In this document: positions 1-10,287 of the stretch, in pieces | Layout: the number at the start of each line of letters is the position of its first letter | Numbering within the stretch: the first letter of the stretch is position 1 | NCBI GenBank assembly: GCA_003427395.1 | Contig: BFEA01000005.1 | Span: 8,426,604-8,453,980, forward strand | Direction of reading: 5' to 3' | Origin: Chara braunii | Taxonomy: Eukaryota > Streptophyta > Charophyceae > Charales > Characeae | Length of the DNA: 27,377 nucleotides | Program-made: the position numbers and the translations under genes | The notes under the pieces: generated by a model | Database searches by the model: none | What the model was told of the DNA's origin: nothing | What the model saw: the letters and a program-made list of their open reading frames with translations, nothing else

Positions 1-85
1 TTTTTTTTTTTTTTTTTTTTTCCCATACAGGGGGCCGGGGTCCCGGGTGCCGACCCCCGGAACCCCGGACCGGGGACGGGGGTCG
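1..85. repeat. T21 run and GC-rich hairpin at left edge
   Basis: Positions 1-21 are all T, which is A21 on the minus strand, the strand that codes everything in the next 12 kb. Next to it is a very GC-rich segment (about 31-85). Within it, CGACCCCCG at 51-59 pairs with CGGGGGTCG at 77-85, and CCCCGG at 63-68 pairs with CCGGGG at 70-75. Together they form a near-perfect stem with a GAA/A bulge. This could be the 3' end of a minus-strand retroelement or transcript (structure followed by poly-A), or simple repeat expansion. The run may continue beyond the window. Confidence 0.55.
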
Positions 86-216
86 ACAACCCTGACATTA
101 GCTGACCCTTCCGTCACTCATCCTTTGCAAGCTTGCCCATACTATACAAGTTCTCGTCATTCTCATGTCTCTGCAGACGGATAAAGCAATGATCCTTTTC
201 AATGCTAAGTCAACAC

Positions 217-1233
217 CTAGTTCCTATTGCTGCCTTGCGCCTCGTCTTGCCCAGTTCCTTGTCCACCCCGTTCCTCGGCAGGCTTCCTAACCCCCAGGCC
301 ATAGGTCTCGATTTCTTTTTTCATCCTTACAATTTTATGCAACTCTGCCTCGTTAAAAAAATCTTGTGGTGTGGCTTCCACCCCTGCCCTTGCGAGTTCC
401 CGAGTCTTGATAATCCATTCGTGCCTGATTACATTGGTCCATTGCTGAAACCAATGACTGGGCGTTGGCCCGAACTCATCCTCCCATCTGAAAGCCCCAT
501 CGCCCGGTTGGTGCATCGGAGACCGCCCCTCTTCCCTAGGCCTTGAGATCTCATCCCTCTCCTCCCCGCTGCTGATTTCTATAACTTCTCGCACATCCTC
601 CTCCTCGTCCCCCTCGTCTTCAGTCTGTATAGGGCTATACCCACCAGCAAGGTTCTTTGGATCGTAGGTAAAAGGGATCTTTGTCCCTGTCCCATACCCC
701 TCGCAATTGCCGTGACCGCTTCATCCTTCAAGCGGGCTCTCCCTTTTCTCCTCATCCTCCTCACGTTCCTCGCGCATACCTTGTCCCCCCTCGCTTTCCC
801 CATGCCAAGTCTCACATGGTTCGCCCCTGTTAGCCCCTTCCTCGTTAGAGACCCGAGCCTTATCTCCCATTTCTGTGTTGCCTCCTTCTTCCACATTTGC
901 CCTTCCCTTTTCGCCCTCACTGTCAGATGATATTTTTATACCTTCTCCCTTGCGGAGGGGTGAGGGTTTCCTACACAAGCATTTCCTTCCACCCCTGCCT
1001 ACCACTGACCCGCCCATGAGCCCAATGTACAATTTTCTCTTCGCTGTCCTCCTCCCTTGGCTTGGTCCAGCTTCTTCCCCTCCGGTAGGCCTGTTGATTG
1101 CCCCGCTGTCGTTCTCGTTGCCGAATTCCATTTTTGTCTTTTCTCGTTTTACTCCTAAGCCCTGTATAACAAAACAACACCCGCAATGTTCCTCACACAC
1201 TCGCGCCCCTCCCGCCCTTAGGCCAGTAGACAT
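217..1233 (-). pseudogene. Acidic reading frame downstream of pol, with internal TGA
   Basis: An ATG at 1233 opens a minus-strand frame that runs to a TAG at 217-219 (about 338 codons). It is interrupted once, by an in-frame TGA at 721-723. The frame on both sides is the same, and the sequence character carries across the break. The N-terminal half is rich in Gly, Glu, Arg and Lys and probably disordered, with a short Cys cluster near the start. The middle has acidic runs (DEGDEEED, SSGEERDE). The C-terminal 80 residues look more folded, with Trp, Phe and amphipathic stretches (for example HWFQQWTNVIRHEWIIKTRE). I do not recognise the family. It begins about 280 bases after the pol stop on the same strand, the place where some LTR retroelements carry a third frame. 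I see no convincing transmembrane segment, so an envelope role is not supported. Confidence 0.45.
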
Positions 1234-1395
1234 TTCCAAAATGCACCCAGTATCCCTCGCATCACGCCCCTTTTATACATGCGAATGCGTCGTTTGTAAT
1301 GACCCCATTTTTTTCCCGTAAAAAACTATGGTACATCCCTTCCCGTTGTCACACAAGCCAGATATTGCAAACCCCCAAGTCATGCTGCCTTTCAA

Positions 1396-1472
1396 AGCCA
1401 AAGCGTCAGTCCCAAAGCGTCAGTCAGTCCAAGCCAAAGCGTCAGTCCCAAAAAAAATGACAGTCCCACGAA
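1396..1472. repeat. Short direct repeats of an AAGCGTCAGTCCC motif
   Basis: Between the pol stop and the acidic frame, a unit built on AAAGCGTCAGTCCC recurs three times, alternating with AAGCCAAAGCGTCAGTC-type spacers. A further diverged TGACAGTCCCA follows. It is a small tandem repeat without coding capacity. On the coding strand it lies just after pol. No polypurine tract or LTR edge could be fixed here, although GGGAAAAAAATGGGG on the minus strand (about 1306-1320) is a weak polypurine-tract candidate. Confidence 0.5.
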
Positions 1473-1511
1473 CATGGTCAGAGACAAACCATAGTGTGGG
1501 CAAGGCTGTGG

Positions 1512-2003
1512 TCAGTCTTTAGCTTGTGGCTCCTCTGTTTCCTTATCTTCGGCCTCCTGAAGCCATTGTTCCACTGGGTCCTGGCTTAGAAACCTGACCA
1601 ATCGTTGCCCCGCGAAGGATCCTTTCAATCCAGTTCCATCCAAATCTTCCAGTTCGACGGTGTTCAGTCCCACCCGCTTGGCGACCCGGTAGGGGCCTTT
1701 GAACCTCTTTCCCAGTTGTCCCGACCAAGTACTTTCTAGTGCCGAGTTCCTTAGCAATACCATCTCCCCCACCTGAAGTGGCTCCTTTCTAACATTCTTA
1801 ACCTGGTCCCACCTTGCTTTGTCCCTCATTCTGCTGTCCAACACCCGGTTGGCGATGTCTTCCATGACCTCCTCATTCTTAAGGATTTGTTGACATCTTG
1901 CCTCGATTAACTCTTCAATGGTCATTTGCGGATCATCATCTACCCTATTCCAGGTAGGTACCAAGGCTTCCACAGGAAAATCGACCTCTCTTCCGTACCA
2001 AAG
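1512..2003 (-). pseudogene. Integrase C-terminal segment with GPY/F module
   Basis: This is the last segment of the polyprotein, ending at the TGA at 1512-1514. It follows the in-frame TAA at 2004-2006. The early part is a helical Glu/Arg-rich stretch (EELIEARCQQILKNEEVMED). It is followed by the DKARWDQ and VGEMVLLRNS motifs typical of gypsy integrase C-termini, then the GPY/F module (FKGPYRVAKRVG, then VELEDLDG). In active elements this region binds DNA and helps choose the target site. The tail after LVRFLSQDP is acidic and has no chromodomain. The segment itself is intact. Confidence 0.9.
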
Positions 2004-2369
2004 TTATGTCGGGATACATCCCGTTGTCCTTTTAGGGGTCATATTCTCCGCAAAGACAGCCTGCTTAAGATACCTAGGCCAGTTCTCCAGATGGTCCGCT
2101 GTGAGCTTTGCAATCGTGTTCTTCAAGGTTCGGTGCTCCTTTTCCACAGGTGCATTGGCCTCAGGGTGATACGACTCAATGAGTTTGATTGGTACGCAGA
2201 GTCTCTTAAGCATCCCCAATACTTCTTGGTTTACAAACTCCGTCTCATTGTCTACTATAAACCTCCTGATGAACGGATGCCTTAAGTAGAAGTCTTCTAT
2301 CCAGTCCGCCACACTCCTCCCTGTCTTTTTCTTAAGGGTGACTGCCTCCACGAACCCACTCAAGTTGTC
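2004..2369 (-). pseudogene. Integrase catalytic core, middle segment
   Basis: This segment lies between the TGA at 2370-2372 and the TAA at 2004-2006. It carries the second and third acidic residues of the DDE integrase core: Asp in FIVDNETEF (codon 2250-2252) and Glu in PVEKEHRTLKN (codon 2142-2144). They are separated by 35 residues, the canonical DD35E spacing. The first Asp lies upstream of the TGA, in the preceding segment. The catalytic triad is therefore present but cut by a stop. The TGA replaces a codon between YILDA and DNLSGFVEA, where the family normally continues without a break. Confidence 0.92.
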
Positions 2370-3716
2370 TCATGCATCCAGGATATACCTGTACCCATCC
2401 GTTGATACAGGCATGACCGCAAGGTCGAGGTGGACCAGATGTCCCGCCCCTAGCACCGGCGTTGGTCTAAGCGGCTCGAAGACTCGTACCGAGCTTCGTT
2501 CTTGGCAAATAAGGCAAGTCTGGCAGTATACGGCGACCATGCCTGCCATGCGTGGCCAATAATAGAGCGGCGTTATCTTTGCAAGTGTTCCTTTGGACGA
2601 CCAATGACCTCCAGCTAACCCGTCGTGCATTGCCTGGATAACGTCTACTTGCCTAGATCTTCCGCACACAACCCTTCTGGGCATAGCACCTTCCTCTCTT
2701 CGGAATAAATGCCCGCCCCTTAGAACGTACGTTTCGGTTTCTTCTCTTGCCTTAATACTGACTTCGGTAGGTTGTTTGTTTCCTACCAACAACAACCCGA
2801 TCTCCCGAAAGAGCCCTTCGTATGATTGGACATAGAAAAACTCCTCTCCTTCCTTGCCCCCATCCTTTCCTTCCTGCATCTGATTTACCACCCATTGCAA
2901 CTCTTTCCTTTCCCAAGATTCCACTAAGCTCATCACTGCTTCCCGGCCTCCTTCGACCGTCATTGCTATTAACTCCTCTTTCGGTCTTACTATCGCTCCC
3001 CATGAGTCCTTTTCTTCTCTGTGTCCTCGAGTGGTGACTGGTCCTTCTCTAAGTTCTGCTACTACGGCAGGTGCCCCCTTCTCCAAAGTCTGGATCAATA
3101 GTTCTCCCGATGTGCATTCCCCGCTCATCATTTCGTTATCCACCGCAAGAGTTCCTCCTTCGTATTCGAGGAACGCGTCTATGGGTTCCGCATCCTCCAC
3201 CCCTTCGGGAGTGATGCAGACCCGGCTCAGCCCATCAGCCTTGTTCCTAATTCCCGCAATCCGTTCGATCTTATAATCGAACTGCCAAATAAATCCTACC
3301 CATCTCCCCACCGTCGGATCTATAGGCCTGTAATTCTTTAGAGCCCCTGCGACATTCGTCGGATCGATCCTTAAGATGAACCGCCTCCCAAATAGATAGG
3401 TTTGAAAGGTCTTAAGGCAATGCAGGATGGCTAGAACTTCCTTCTTGAATTGAGAATACCGCCGTTCTGCGGAATTCAGGGTTCTACTTTCGAACCTAAT
3501 TGGCCTCTCTTTTCCTCGCTCATCCCTTTGAATCAACACACCTCCTACGGCCAAAGGTCCCCCATCCGTCTCTAGGATGAAGGGTCGTCCTACTTCGTCA
3601 TTAAAACAAGGCGCAGACAAGGCGACTGTCTCAGATGTCAATATGTCCTTGAGTCCTTGGACAACTCCTTCTCGTTCCTCCGTCCAATCCATGGTTCCTT
3701 CCTCCCTGATCATAGT
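2370..3716 (-). pseudogene. RNase H and integrase N-terminal segment
   Basis: Numbered from the Met at 3713, this segment has an RNase H domain with all four acidic residues: Asp50 (ETDGG), Glu92 (KEVLAI), Asp117 (RIDPTN) and Asp160 (NKADGLSR). A long linker of about 180 residues follows. It is charged and contains little recognisable structure. Then comes the integrase zinc-binding HHCC domain (His363 and His370 in HDGLAGGH, Cys400 and Cys403 in CLIC). The first catalytic Asp of the integrase core is at 430 (HLDLAV). The segment stops at the TGA at 2370-2372. RNase H degrades the RNA strand of the RNA-DNA hybrid, and integrase inserts the cDNA. The catalytic residues survive, so inactivation comes from the stops and not from active-site loss. 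Confidence 0.94.
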
Positions 3717-4850
3717 TCAGATAGGCTCAACAATCTTGGCAAAGTTCTTAATGAAGATCCTCCAAAAGCCGACTACGCCTAGGAATGCCCTTACCTCCGT
3801 TGTCATGCGCATCGGTGTCGGCCACTGTGATATCTTGTCGGTCTTTGCCGGATCTGGCTTCCTGCCGTAAGCACTGCAACGAAATCCTAGTATAGTTACC
3901 TCTGGTACTGCTAGGATACTCTTCGGTCCATTAGCCGTAATGTTGTATACTAGGAACCGACGGAGTAAGTCCTTGATGTCCTGCAGGTGGTCCCACACAA
4001 AATGTCGGACCCCTGGCTGGATTTCCGTCTCGTCCTTCTCCTGCGCGCCTTTGATCGGATTGTCATCGATGTAAGGCTCACATTTTTCTGGGAACATGTC
4101 CCCGGCCACGGCGAGCATCCTGCGTTGCGCTTCGGCCACCGCGTTTGTGAATCCCATAGGGGTCACTTGCATCTGTAGTTGGCCTACGGGGGTGTGCATA
4201 GTGGTGTATGGCCTGTCCCGAACATCCAACAGAAGCTGGTCATACCCCGAGTACAAATCTATCAGGGAGTAAATGCTCCGACCGGCGAGCGATTCTGCTA
4301 ATAAGTCAGCCTGAGGTAGCGAGCCAGCATCCCGGATGGTTACCGCATTCAACTTATGCACGTCGTGAATCCACCTTAGTGTCTTGTTAGGCTTCCGAAA
4401 GACGAACCACCGATTTGCGTATGGCGATGCCGTAGGTTCCGCAACGAAGGAGTCCATCTTTGCTCGGAGGAGGTCTGTCACTTCTCCTGCTATCCCAAAT
4501 TCATAGGATGGCTCCTTGTCATTCCAACACTCATGTTCTACCGTGTGGATTCTGACAGGAGGGATCAACTTCGCATCCAGTCGTCCCTTTTGGTGATCAC
4601 TAAATGCAAATGTCAGGTGAAACTCCTGGCAGGTCCTTTTGATCAGGCGGGTTTCTTCTTCCGTTAAGAACCCGTCTATCCCTATCTTCATTATGTCAGC
4701 TACCTCATCTGGTATTCGATGTCCCTCCTTTGCCCTTCTTTCTCGGATCACTCGAAGGACCTCTTCCTCCTTCTCCATAGCCTCTTCCTTTGATGTCTCT
4801 AGGAGGATCGAGGCCGGTTTCGCTTTCTTCCCTACCAGCTTGTACTTTCG
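3717..4850 (-). pseudogene. Reverse transcriptase segment
   Basis: This is a reverse transcriptase of the gypsy type. Counting from the Met at 4778, the fingers motif around residues 118-146 (SPYANRWFVFRKPNKT, then RWIHDVHKLN) leads to LIDLYSGYDQ (4236-4265) with the first catalytic Asp. TPMGFTNAVAEAQ matches the usual MPFGL.NAP block with changes. The active site is YIDD at 4062-4073. The thumb and connection end in FLGVVGFWRIFIKNFAKI just before the TGA at 3717-3719. The frame differs from the protease segment. It can be traced upstream to 4850, where a single missing base restores continuity. I read that as a frameshift mutation, because gypsy elements of this kind usually have a continuous Pol, though programmed frameshifting is not excluded. 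Confidence 0.95.
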
Positions 4851-5998
4851 AACACTTCCTTCCGGGATCTTTCTCCTAAGAAATGAACAGTCGGAATTGC
4901 CCCTGCCGCCTCTACGACTCGTGGTTGAATACTAACTAGTTTCCCATTCAGGCAATATCCCTTTTGCACCTCTCTTTCGAACTTGGCCAAGGTTGCCGAA
5001 TCCACTCCTACCTTGTGGTATTTGAGGGCCTTGATGAGTTGCAATAGATCGGGGATCTCAAGTGCGACTTCTGGCACGTCTATGCGTACTTTTTTCCGTT
5101 TGGGCAGGTTAGCACCAAGTTCGACCTCTGACTCCTTTTCCGCTACCATAACACCTAGGACTTCGTCCTCCTGCCTCCTCTTCTTCTGGGGCAGGCCCAT
5201 CTTGATCCACTCCTTCTTGTTGAATGCCTCCTCAATCATGATTTCTACCTTTTCTCTCATATCCTCCATCCGTGCGAAAGCCCCTTTTCGCGTGCTATCC
5301 TCGAACGACGGCGACCATGTTGCCAATTTCCCCTTTGGGGGATCTCCTCCCGTTCCAAGGAGTTGGAGGAGCTCTCCCCAGCTGGTCACAGGGTCCTCTA
5401 TGTCTACCATGTACGAGCCATCATGCAAGTGCATGCCTATCATCTCTACGTTCACGCACCACGGTCTCCCGAGGATTATGTCGTGGTCCATTTCCTCCAT
5501 TACGGTCATCCGCTGAAACGACAAGATCGATTCCCTGACCCCTGCCTTCACAGCACACTTCGTGATGTACCCGGCGAACGGAATCTCCCCGCCAGCTCCC
5601 CGGATGCTCCCTGTTACTTCCTTGTTTACCGTACATCTCATGATCGTTGCGAAATCTCTCCTTATTAGAGTGATTTCTGCTCCCCCATCTACTAATGCGT
5701 CGGTGTGATGACTCCCGATCTGGATTTTCAATTTCCCTACGGTTAGCGCATGAAAGCTAAGCTTCGTCCCGGGTGGTGATATCATGACTTCGCCGCCCTC
5801 TCGGTCGGGCAAGCTCAAACGAATGTCTGCAAAGGCCTTTTCGAGATCCTCAAAGTCCCCGTGACTCCTTTGAAGGTTAGCTACTTCTTGCGGAGCTTCC
5901 TCCTCCCTCTCCCCTTCTGGCAATTCGGGGTCGTCGCCTATTTCTACTCGCCTCCGAGTCGACAGATGTCTGAGCCCTTTGAGCAACCTAGGGCTAGC
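4832..5998 (-). pseudogene. Retropepsin-like protease segment with D-G-G active site
   Basis: The segment starts after the in-frame TAG at 5999-6001 and runs out of frame at 4832. The retropepsin fold is visible: the active-site loop ALVDGGAEITLIRR, with the Asp codon at 5687-5689, and the late ILGRPW motif (about 5459-5476), which matches the ILG block of retroviral-type aspartic proteases. In the usual motif the residue after Asp is Ser or Thr (DSG/DTG). Here it is Gly, with normal hydrophobic flanks. The C-terminal third (basic KKRRQ, then Glu-rich and Leu-rich stretches such as EIPDLLQLIKALKYH) is a linker to RT. In an active element the enzyme would cut Gag and Pol. Confidence 0.85.
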
Positions 5999-7666
5999 CT
6001 ACAGTATGGCCTGAAAAGATACCGACACCATGGTTCCTAGTAACTTGCTAATGGTGTCGTCGAGCTCAGGAAAGGTTAAGATCGGGATTTGATACCTAAA
6101 CTTCTTCTTAGCGGCGGTAACCTTGTTCGCAGGCTCCTCTTCCCTAGGCTTCCCATAGACTTTCTTTGGTTCCTCGGCCTCAGGCTCCGCCTGGGGTTCG
6201 GAGCTTCCAACGACCTCCTCTATAATGGTGTCACGGTTAATCCCTCTCCCGGCCGTTCCCAGTCGAGTGGTTGCGTTCACCCTATCACGTCCGTCGCTTC
6301 CCAAAATGAAGTTGGCCTGGGGTCCGCCCCCCCGGAGTTGATCCCAGATGATCTCACCCACCAGTTCGGCTTCTACGACTGTTATTTCTAATCCGTTGAG
6401 CAGGATAATGGCTCGCCGCATCCCTCCTGGTGAGTTCCAGTTCACCCGTTCCCCTTGTGACCCAAATATCTCCCCCTTTAATGACCTGGTACACCTTCTT
6501 TTCAGAATATCATGGTTGAGCTTTGGGCACGCGCGCACATAATGTCCTATCGAGGTACAGTACTTGCATTGCTCGTTCACAGGATCTCTCCGTCCGAATC
6601 CTCGGTTTGCTACACCTAGCGGAACCACAACTTCCTGGGGAGAGAGGGCAGGTCGGGATACTTGCGCCTGCATAACCAGTAGCGCGCCTTCCATCCTCTC
6701 AATCTTATTGTCGACCCCGTGCACCCGTTCATGTAGACTTTCAATCCCCTTCTTTACCTTGTCACCCGTCCTACCGGTCAGATCTCTGATCTCTCCTTCC
6801 TTGACCAAGGCCAACGTCTCCGTTACTACCGTTTTCTCAGCCAGATCCGTTACCGTACTAAAATCAACATCCCGCGTGTTTACCAACTTGCTCGTCTGTT
6901 GGTAAGCTGACAGGATCTTGTCTTTGTCGAACTCAGAGAACTGCCTAAGGAAATATTTGCTCATTATCCGGTCCGTGACCCCCGGGATCCTTAGTGCTAC
7001 CAGAGTAAATTCCCGTAGGAAATCATTGTACGTTGCGAAGTTTTTCCTCTGAACTGCCGCTAGGTCGGCCTCCGTTGCCATTTTCTCTGCCGCTAGGTAC
7101 TTCCTCATCATCACATCCCCGGTCTCCTTCGAAGACCGGCTTGCGGCTACAATGACCATTATGTCCCGTCCTAGGCTTAACGACACATGCTGTCCTAGAT
7201 GGTCCATCTTTTCCTCCTCGGTCCACTTTAGTAACGCAGCTAGGTTCTCGTATTCGATCAGGAACTCCGTGATGTTTGCTCCATTGAAAGTCAGCTTTTT
7301 CTTGGCGTCTGCCAGATAGCCTTGATTTTTGTTTAGTGCTCGCGCAAGGGACGACACTATCTTCTTAAGGCCGCCCTCGGAGCTGCTGGCCTCGCTTGCC
7401 ACACTGTTATCCGGACTTTCCTTGCTGGTCTTCTGTCCCTCCCTGGTTTTCATAGTTCCTTCCGGGTCAAACCATCCCAACACTCTTTCCCTAAGGCTCC
7501 AAAGTCCTTCGCATCCTCGCGCTACTGCTGGTGTGATCGGCAGGCGGTTAACCCTATTATCCATGGTTGGCGGAGTCATAGCCTTTTCCGCTTCCATCCC
7601 CGGAGAGTTCTCTCTCTCTTTTCTTCTCTTACTCGGCGTTCCCCAACGGTCACTACCTTTATCCCC
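5999..7666 (-). pseudogene. Gag core and zinc-knuckle segment
   Basis: A first Met lies at 7597, but the frame is open from just after the TAA at 7667-7669. Residues about 100-220 from that Met form the helical Gag (retrotransposon capsid) region, beginning LTFNGANITEFLIEYENLA and ending YFLRQFSEFD. A coiled-coil-like stretch follows (about 250-310, with heptads around LHERVHGVDNKIERMEG). A CCHC zinc knuckle C-x2-C-x4-H-x4-C (CKYCTSIGHYVRAC) lies at 6527-6568. Only one knuckle is present. The capsid region packages element RNA into virus-like particles and the knuckle binds nucleic acid. The frame ends in a TAG at 5999-6001, in phase with the protease segment. Confidence 0.88.
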
Positions 7667-8089
7667 TTATCCAGTCCCACCTTGGCTGGCTTTCCGTTCG
7701 TCCCGGGTCTCCTCCTGCAGAGGACCTTCTTCGTTCCCAGTCATCATTTCCTCAATCAATCTTGCCTTGTATTCCGCGGTCCTCTTGTCTATTTCGGCTA
7801 GTTTGTGCCTCGTGTCTGTGACCCTTACTTTCTTAGGCATGGCTCCTTCCGAGTTTCGGGGGCTTGTCCTATCCTTATTTATGCCTTCCTTGGTCCCCTG
7901 GGTCCCTTGCCTGCTTCCCCCGGCTTTCCCCGAGCTTTCTCCTGTGGAGATTTCCTTCCGGTTTCCTTTGGTACCATCCGGATTTATCGATTCTCTATCC
8001 TTCTGCCCCCCTTCGCTTTGTGCGGCACTGCCTTCTAAGCCTGGTTCTCCTTCACTTTTACGGTTATCTGTCTCCTCCTCCGTTGCCAT
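7667..8089 (-). pseudogene. N-terminal disordered region of Gag
   Basis: I start this at the ATG at 8089 (MATEEETDNRKSEGE), because the frame upstream of it has no other ATG before a stop. The product is highly charged and rich in Gly, Ser, Glu and Lys, so it is probably disordered. Near the end is a helical patch (DTRHKLAEIDKRTAEYKARL). An in-frame TAA at 7667-7669 separates it from the Gag core, and the frame is unchanged across the stop. About 23 codons lie between that stop and the next Met at 7597. It could be a separate small gene, but the shared frame and close spacing favour one polyprotein. Confidence 0.65.
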
Positions 8090-8560
8090 TTTGCCTAGTT
8101 CTGCATAAGCCAAAGAATTCCCAGGACACACGCAATGCGAGGTATTTAGGTTCCCTAGGGTCCCAACTCTGTTGACTTACCTTTATAGCCTCCTTTCCTA
8201 TCCCTGTTTTTTGATTGCCCTTCCTTAAGGAGGAGCCACGACTGGCCCTGCCGCCCAGCCGAGTTATGAACGTGACTGGGCCTCCTTTATCACACGCTCG
8301 TTTGTAGTGCCCTTATCCCGTCGGTCGACGCAAGGGAGTCCGGGTTAGGCATCCTGCTAGGGGAAGTCTTCCTGACTAGCGTTTCCCGTTTTTGACCTTC
8401 AGGGTTATGGTCAATCATTAGGAGTCTGACCCCCCCCTTCTTTGTTTTTTTAGTGGGTTTTAGCCATCCTCGTCCGAGGCCCCTTTTTTTTATTCCCATC
8501 GGCGAACTTTCGTACGCAACGAACTATACTCGATCTGCCCTATTGACCCGCCTTCGGATG
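8090..8560. other. Spacer between gene 1 of the tandem family and gag
   Basis: These 470 bases carry no convincing gene. A small basic minus-strand frame (8499-8290, 69 codons, starting MGIKKRGLGRGWLKPTKKTK) is possible, but I do not recognise it and homopolymer runs make it doubtful. Runs of C8 and T8 occur near 8430-8490. If the block is one retroelement, this would be its 5' leader, but I see no tRNA primer-binding site here. Confidence 0.4.
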
Positions 8561-9376
8561 CTAATCCCACTCTCGCCCTCGCGGCTCTTCTGGTTCGGTA
8601 GACTCCTCGAATAGTTGAGCCACCCTCGTTAGATAATTCTTCCCTATCTTGATTTCCCTTTGGATTATGTGTTCGCACCCTGTCCAGTCTAACCGGGGCG
8701 CACAAAACATCAGGATGTGGATGACTTCTAGTAATTCGTGGGCCCTGTTTCCCCAGAACGGTCCATGCTCCACAGCGACATCGTAGAATATCCCAATGGT
8801 AGGGGAGGGAAAGTGGCCTGCCCAGACTATCGCTGAGTCTGCCAGCTCCCGCGCCCTTGCGAGGCTTCCGAAGACGAGGTCTATCATAAAACAGGGCACT
8901 CGACATCTCAGCGGTGTGGTCGGTGCCCTGAACTCCCTCCAACCTCTCATTTCCACCCGGGTTAGCAAGCCCACGTTCCTTCTTCCCCTGACCGAATGTC
9001 CTATCCGGGTCAACGTCCGGGCGACCCTTTGAAAGACCGGTGCCAACTCGTGACCTTGTGTTATCTCTACCCCCAACGAATGTCAGCCGATCTCAGGTAG
9101 ATACATGGTTCCGGTAACCTCCAGATTGGAGAACAGATCGTCTCCGGGTCCTCGGTTGAGTCTCATCCCTGTCCACCGACATTCTACCAACATGAAGGCG
9201 GCGTCCCTTCCCAAAGTCACGGCCCGCCATTCTACGTCGAACCCCCAATAGGTAGAACTCGACGGGAGGGATACTTCCCATGGGCCACCGTCGTTCTAGG
9301 GCGGTCCGGGGTACCGGGGCTGGCGTTCCATTCGCACACGGGGCTGACATTCCATTCGCTCACGTCTTGCTGCCAT
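8561..9376 (-). CDS. Tandem family gene 1, two-part protein of unknown family
   Basis: The ATG at 9376 (MAARRERMEC) opens a frame of 271 codons ending in TAG at 8561-8563. It has an in-frame TAG at 9296-9298 and a TGA at 9083-9085. Part A (about 97 codons) contains VSLPSSSTYWG, then FMLVECRW and GTMYLPEIG just before the TGA. Part B (175 codons from TGA to stop) contains VPCFMIDLVFGSLARARELADSA, the block FYDVAVEHGPFWGN (with a GPF core shared by all copies), and NYLTRVAQLFEES near the end. The same layout recurs in three more copies upstream. I do not recognise the fold or function. With two internal stops this copy is the most damaged of the four unless stop readthrough or editing occurs. 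Confidence 0.5.
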
Positions 9377-9495
9377 TGTTACCTTGGTGATTCCCTGCAT
9401 AGTCCACATAGAAAAGGTTACAGCCAATCTTCAGAATCCGCCCACCTAATGCCTCCCTTGCCCTTCATGTTTTCATTTCCCTTTTCTAGTCCTAA

Positions 9496-10287
9496 CTATC
9501 CCTCTATACCCCCGGGAGTAGTAGCCTCCTCTGGCTGTTCGTACAGTCGGTAGAGATCATCTATGTAGGTCGCGCCCCGACCTACCTCTCCCCGGATGAA
9601 TCTCCACATGGTCTCATCACTTATTTGCGGGACTCCTGGCCTAGTATTCATCGCTGCTCGTAGAATGCAAAGCACCTCGCGCCCTTGTTCGTCCCCGAAA
9701 GGCCCCATCTCTAGGAAGGCCCGATAGTATTCTCGATACATTAATGCTTCGTCAAAATTTAGCCTAGTTACGACAGTCACCGCCTGCTCCACTCGTTCTA
9801 TGCCTCCCATTCGTCTCAGCAGAAAGGGTGGTAGACTCATCCGTATAACCTCATTTGGCAGCTCGAAAACCCCCGCCGCGGCGACTTTTACCTCCGCCGT
9901 TATGTCATCTCGTTCCGGGTCTGCAAACTCAAACCCCTCCCGCCAGGTTATTTGCCATGCCCTTTCGAACATTCGTACGGGGTCATCCCCGGAAGCCAAA
10001 GCAATCCCAAAGGTTTGTCATCCCTCTTCCGCCAGGTGTAAGGATCCCGTCGCATGTACACGCCCTGGGCGGTTCAAGTCTACGCCTTCGAACTCCCCTC
10101 TCGCACGCCATTCCAGCTTCACTACTAGATACACCGTATCTTCCACGAACTTTATCCCCACCCAGTCCATTACCGGATTGCCTATCGTATTTCTTGCCGG
10201 CAGGCTTATTTCGGCCCTGCCTTCTGATATTCTTGGTGGCAGGATCCCACGAGGTATATCCTCCCAGAACGTCATTCGTCGGGCCAT
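9496..10287 (-). CDS. Tandem family gene 2, two-part protein of unknown family
   Basis: I take the start at the ATG at 10287 (MARRMTFWEDIPRG), because gene 4 also begins MAR at the equivalent place. An in-frame ATG at 10467 would add 60 codons. The frame ends in TAG at 9496-9498 and has a single internal TGA at 10018-10020. Part A includes EISLPARNT, MDWVGIKF, LVVKLEWRA and SLHLAEEG just before the TGA. Part B (175 codons from TGA to stop, the same as gene 1) includes LPPFLLRRMGGIERVEQAV, YYRAFLEMGPFGDEQGREV, CILRAAMN and TYIDDLYRLYEQ. Part B looks mainly helical. The gene lies 119 bases upstream of gene 1 on the same strand. No known domain is recognised. Confidence 0.52.

Larger units (their letters stand above)
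1512..8089 (-). mobile_element. Ty3/gypsy-type retroelement, decayed internal region
   Basis: A minus-strand Gag-Pro-RT-RNaseH-Integrase polyprotein of about 2,190 codons spans this interval. The domain order RT, RNase H, integrase is that of Ty3/gypsy (Metaviridae), not Ty1/copia. There is no chromodomain after the GPY/F module. The frame is broken by stops at 7667-7669 (TAA), 5999-6001 (TAG), 3717-3719 (TGA), 2370-2372 (TGA) and 2004-2006 (TAA), and by one single-base frameshift near 4850. Each flanking segment continues the family alignment, so this is one inactivated open frame, not several genes. I could not identify LTRs, a primer-binding site or target-site duplications. The element's true ends are therefore unknown, and neighbouring genes on either side might belong to it. 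The segments are listed separately below. Confidence 0.93.

Noticed and set aside
217-1233. Envelope protein after pol
   Set aside because: The frame is highly charged. I see no convincing signal peptide or transmembrane segment.
4832-4850. Programmed frameshift between protease and RT
   Set aside because: No slippery sequence or pseudoknot was recognised, and five stops elsewhere show that the element is decayed. A one-base deletion is simpler.
7329-8108. Plus-strand frame of 259 codons
   Set aside because: It lies opposite the gag frame and is rich in Ser, Leu and Pro. It is a reverse-strand shadow of purine-rich coding DNA.
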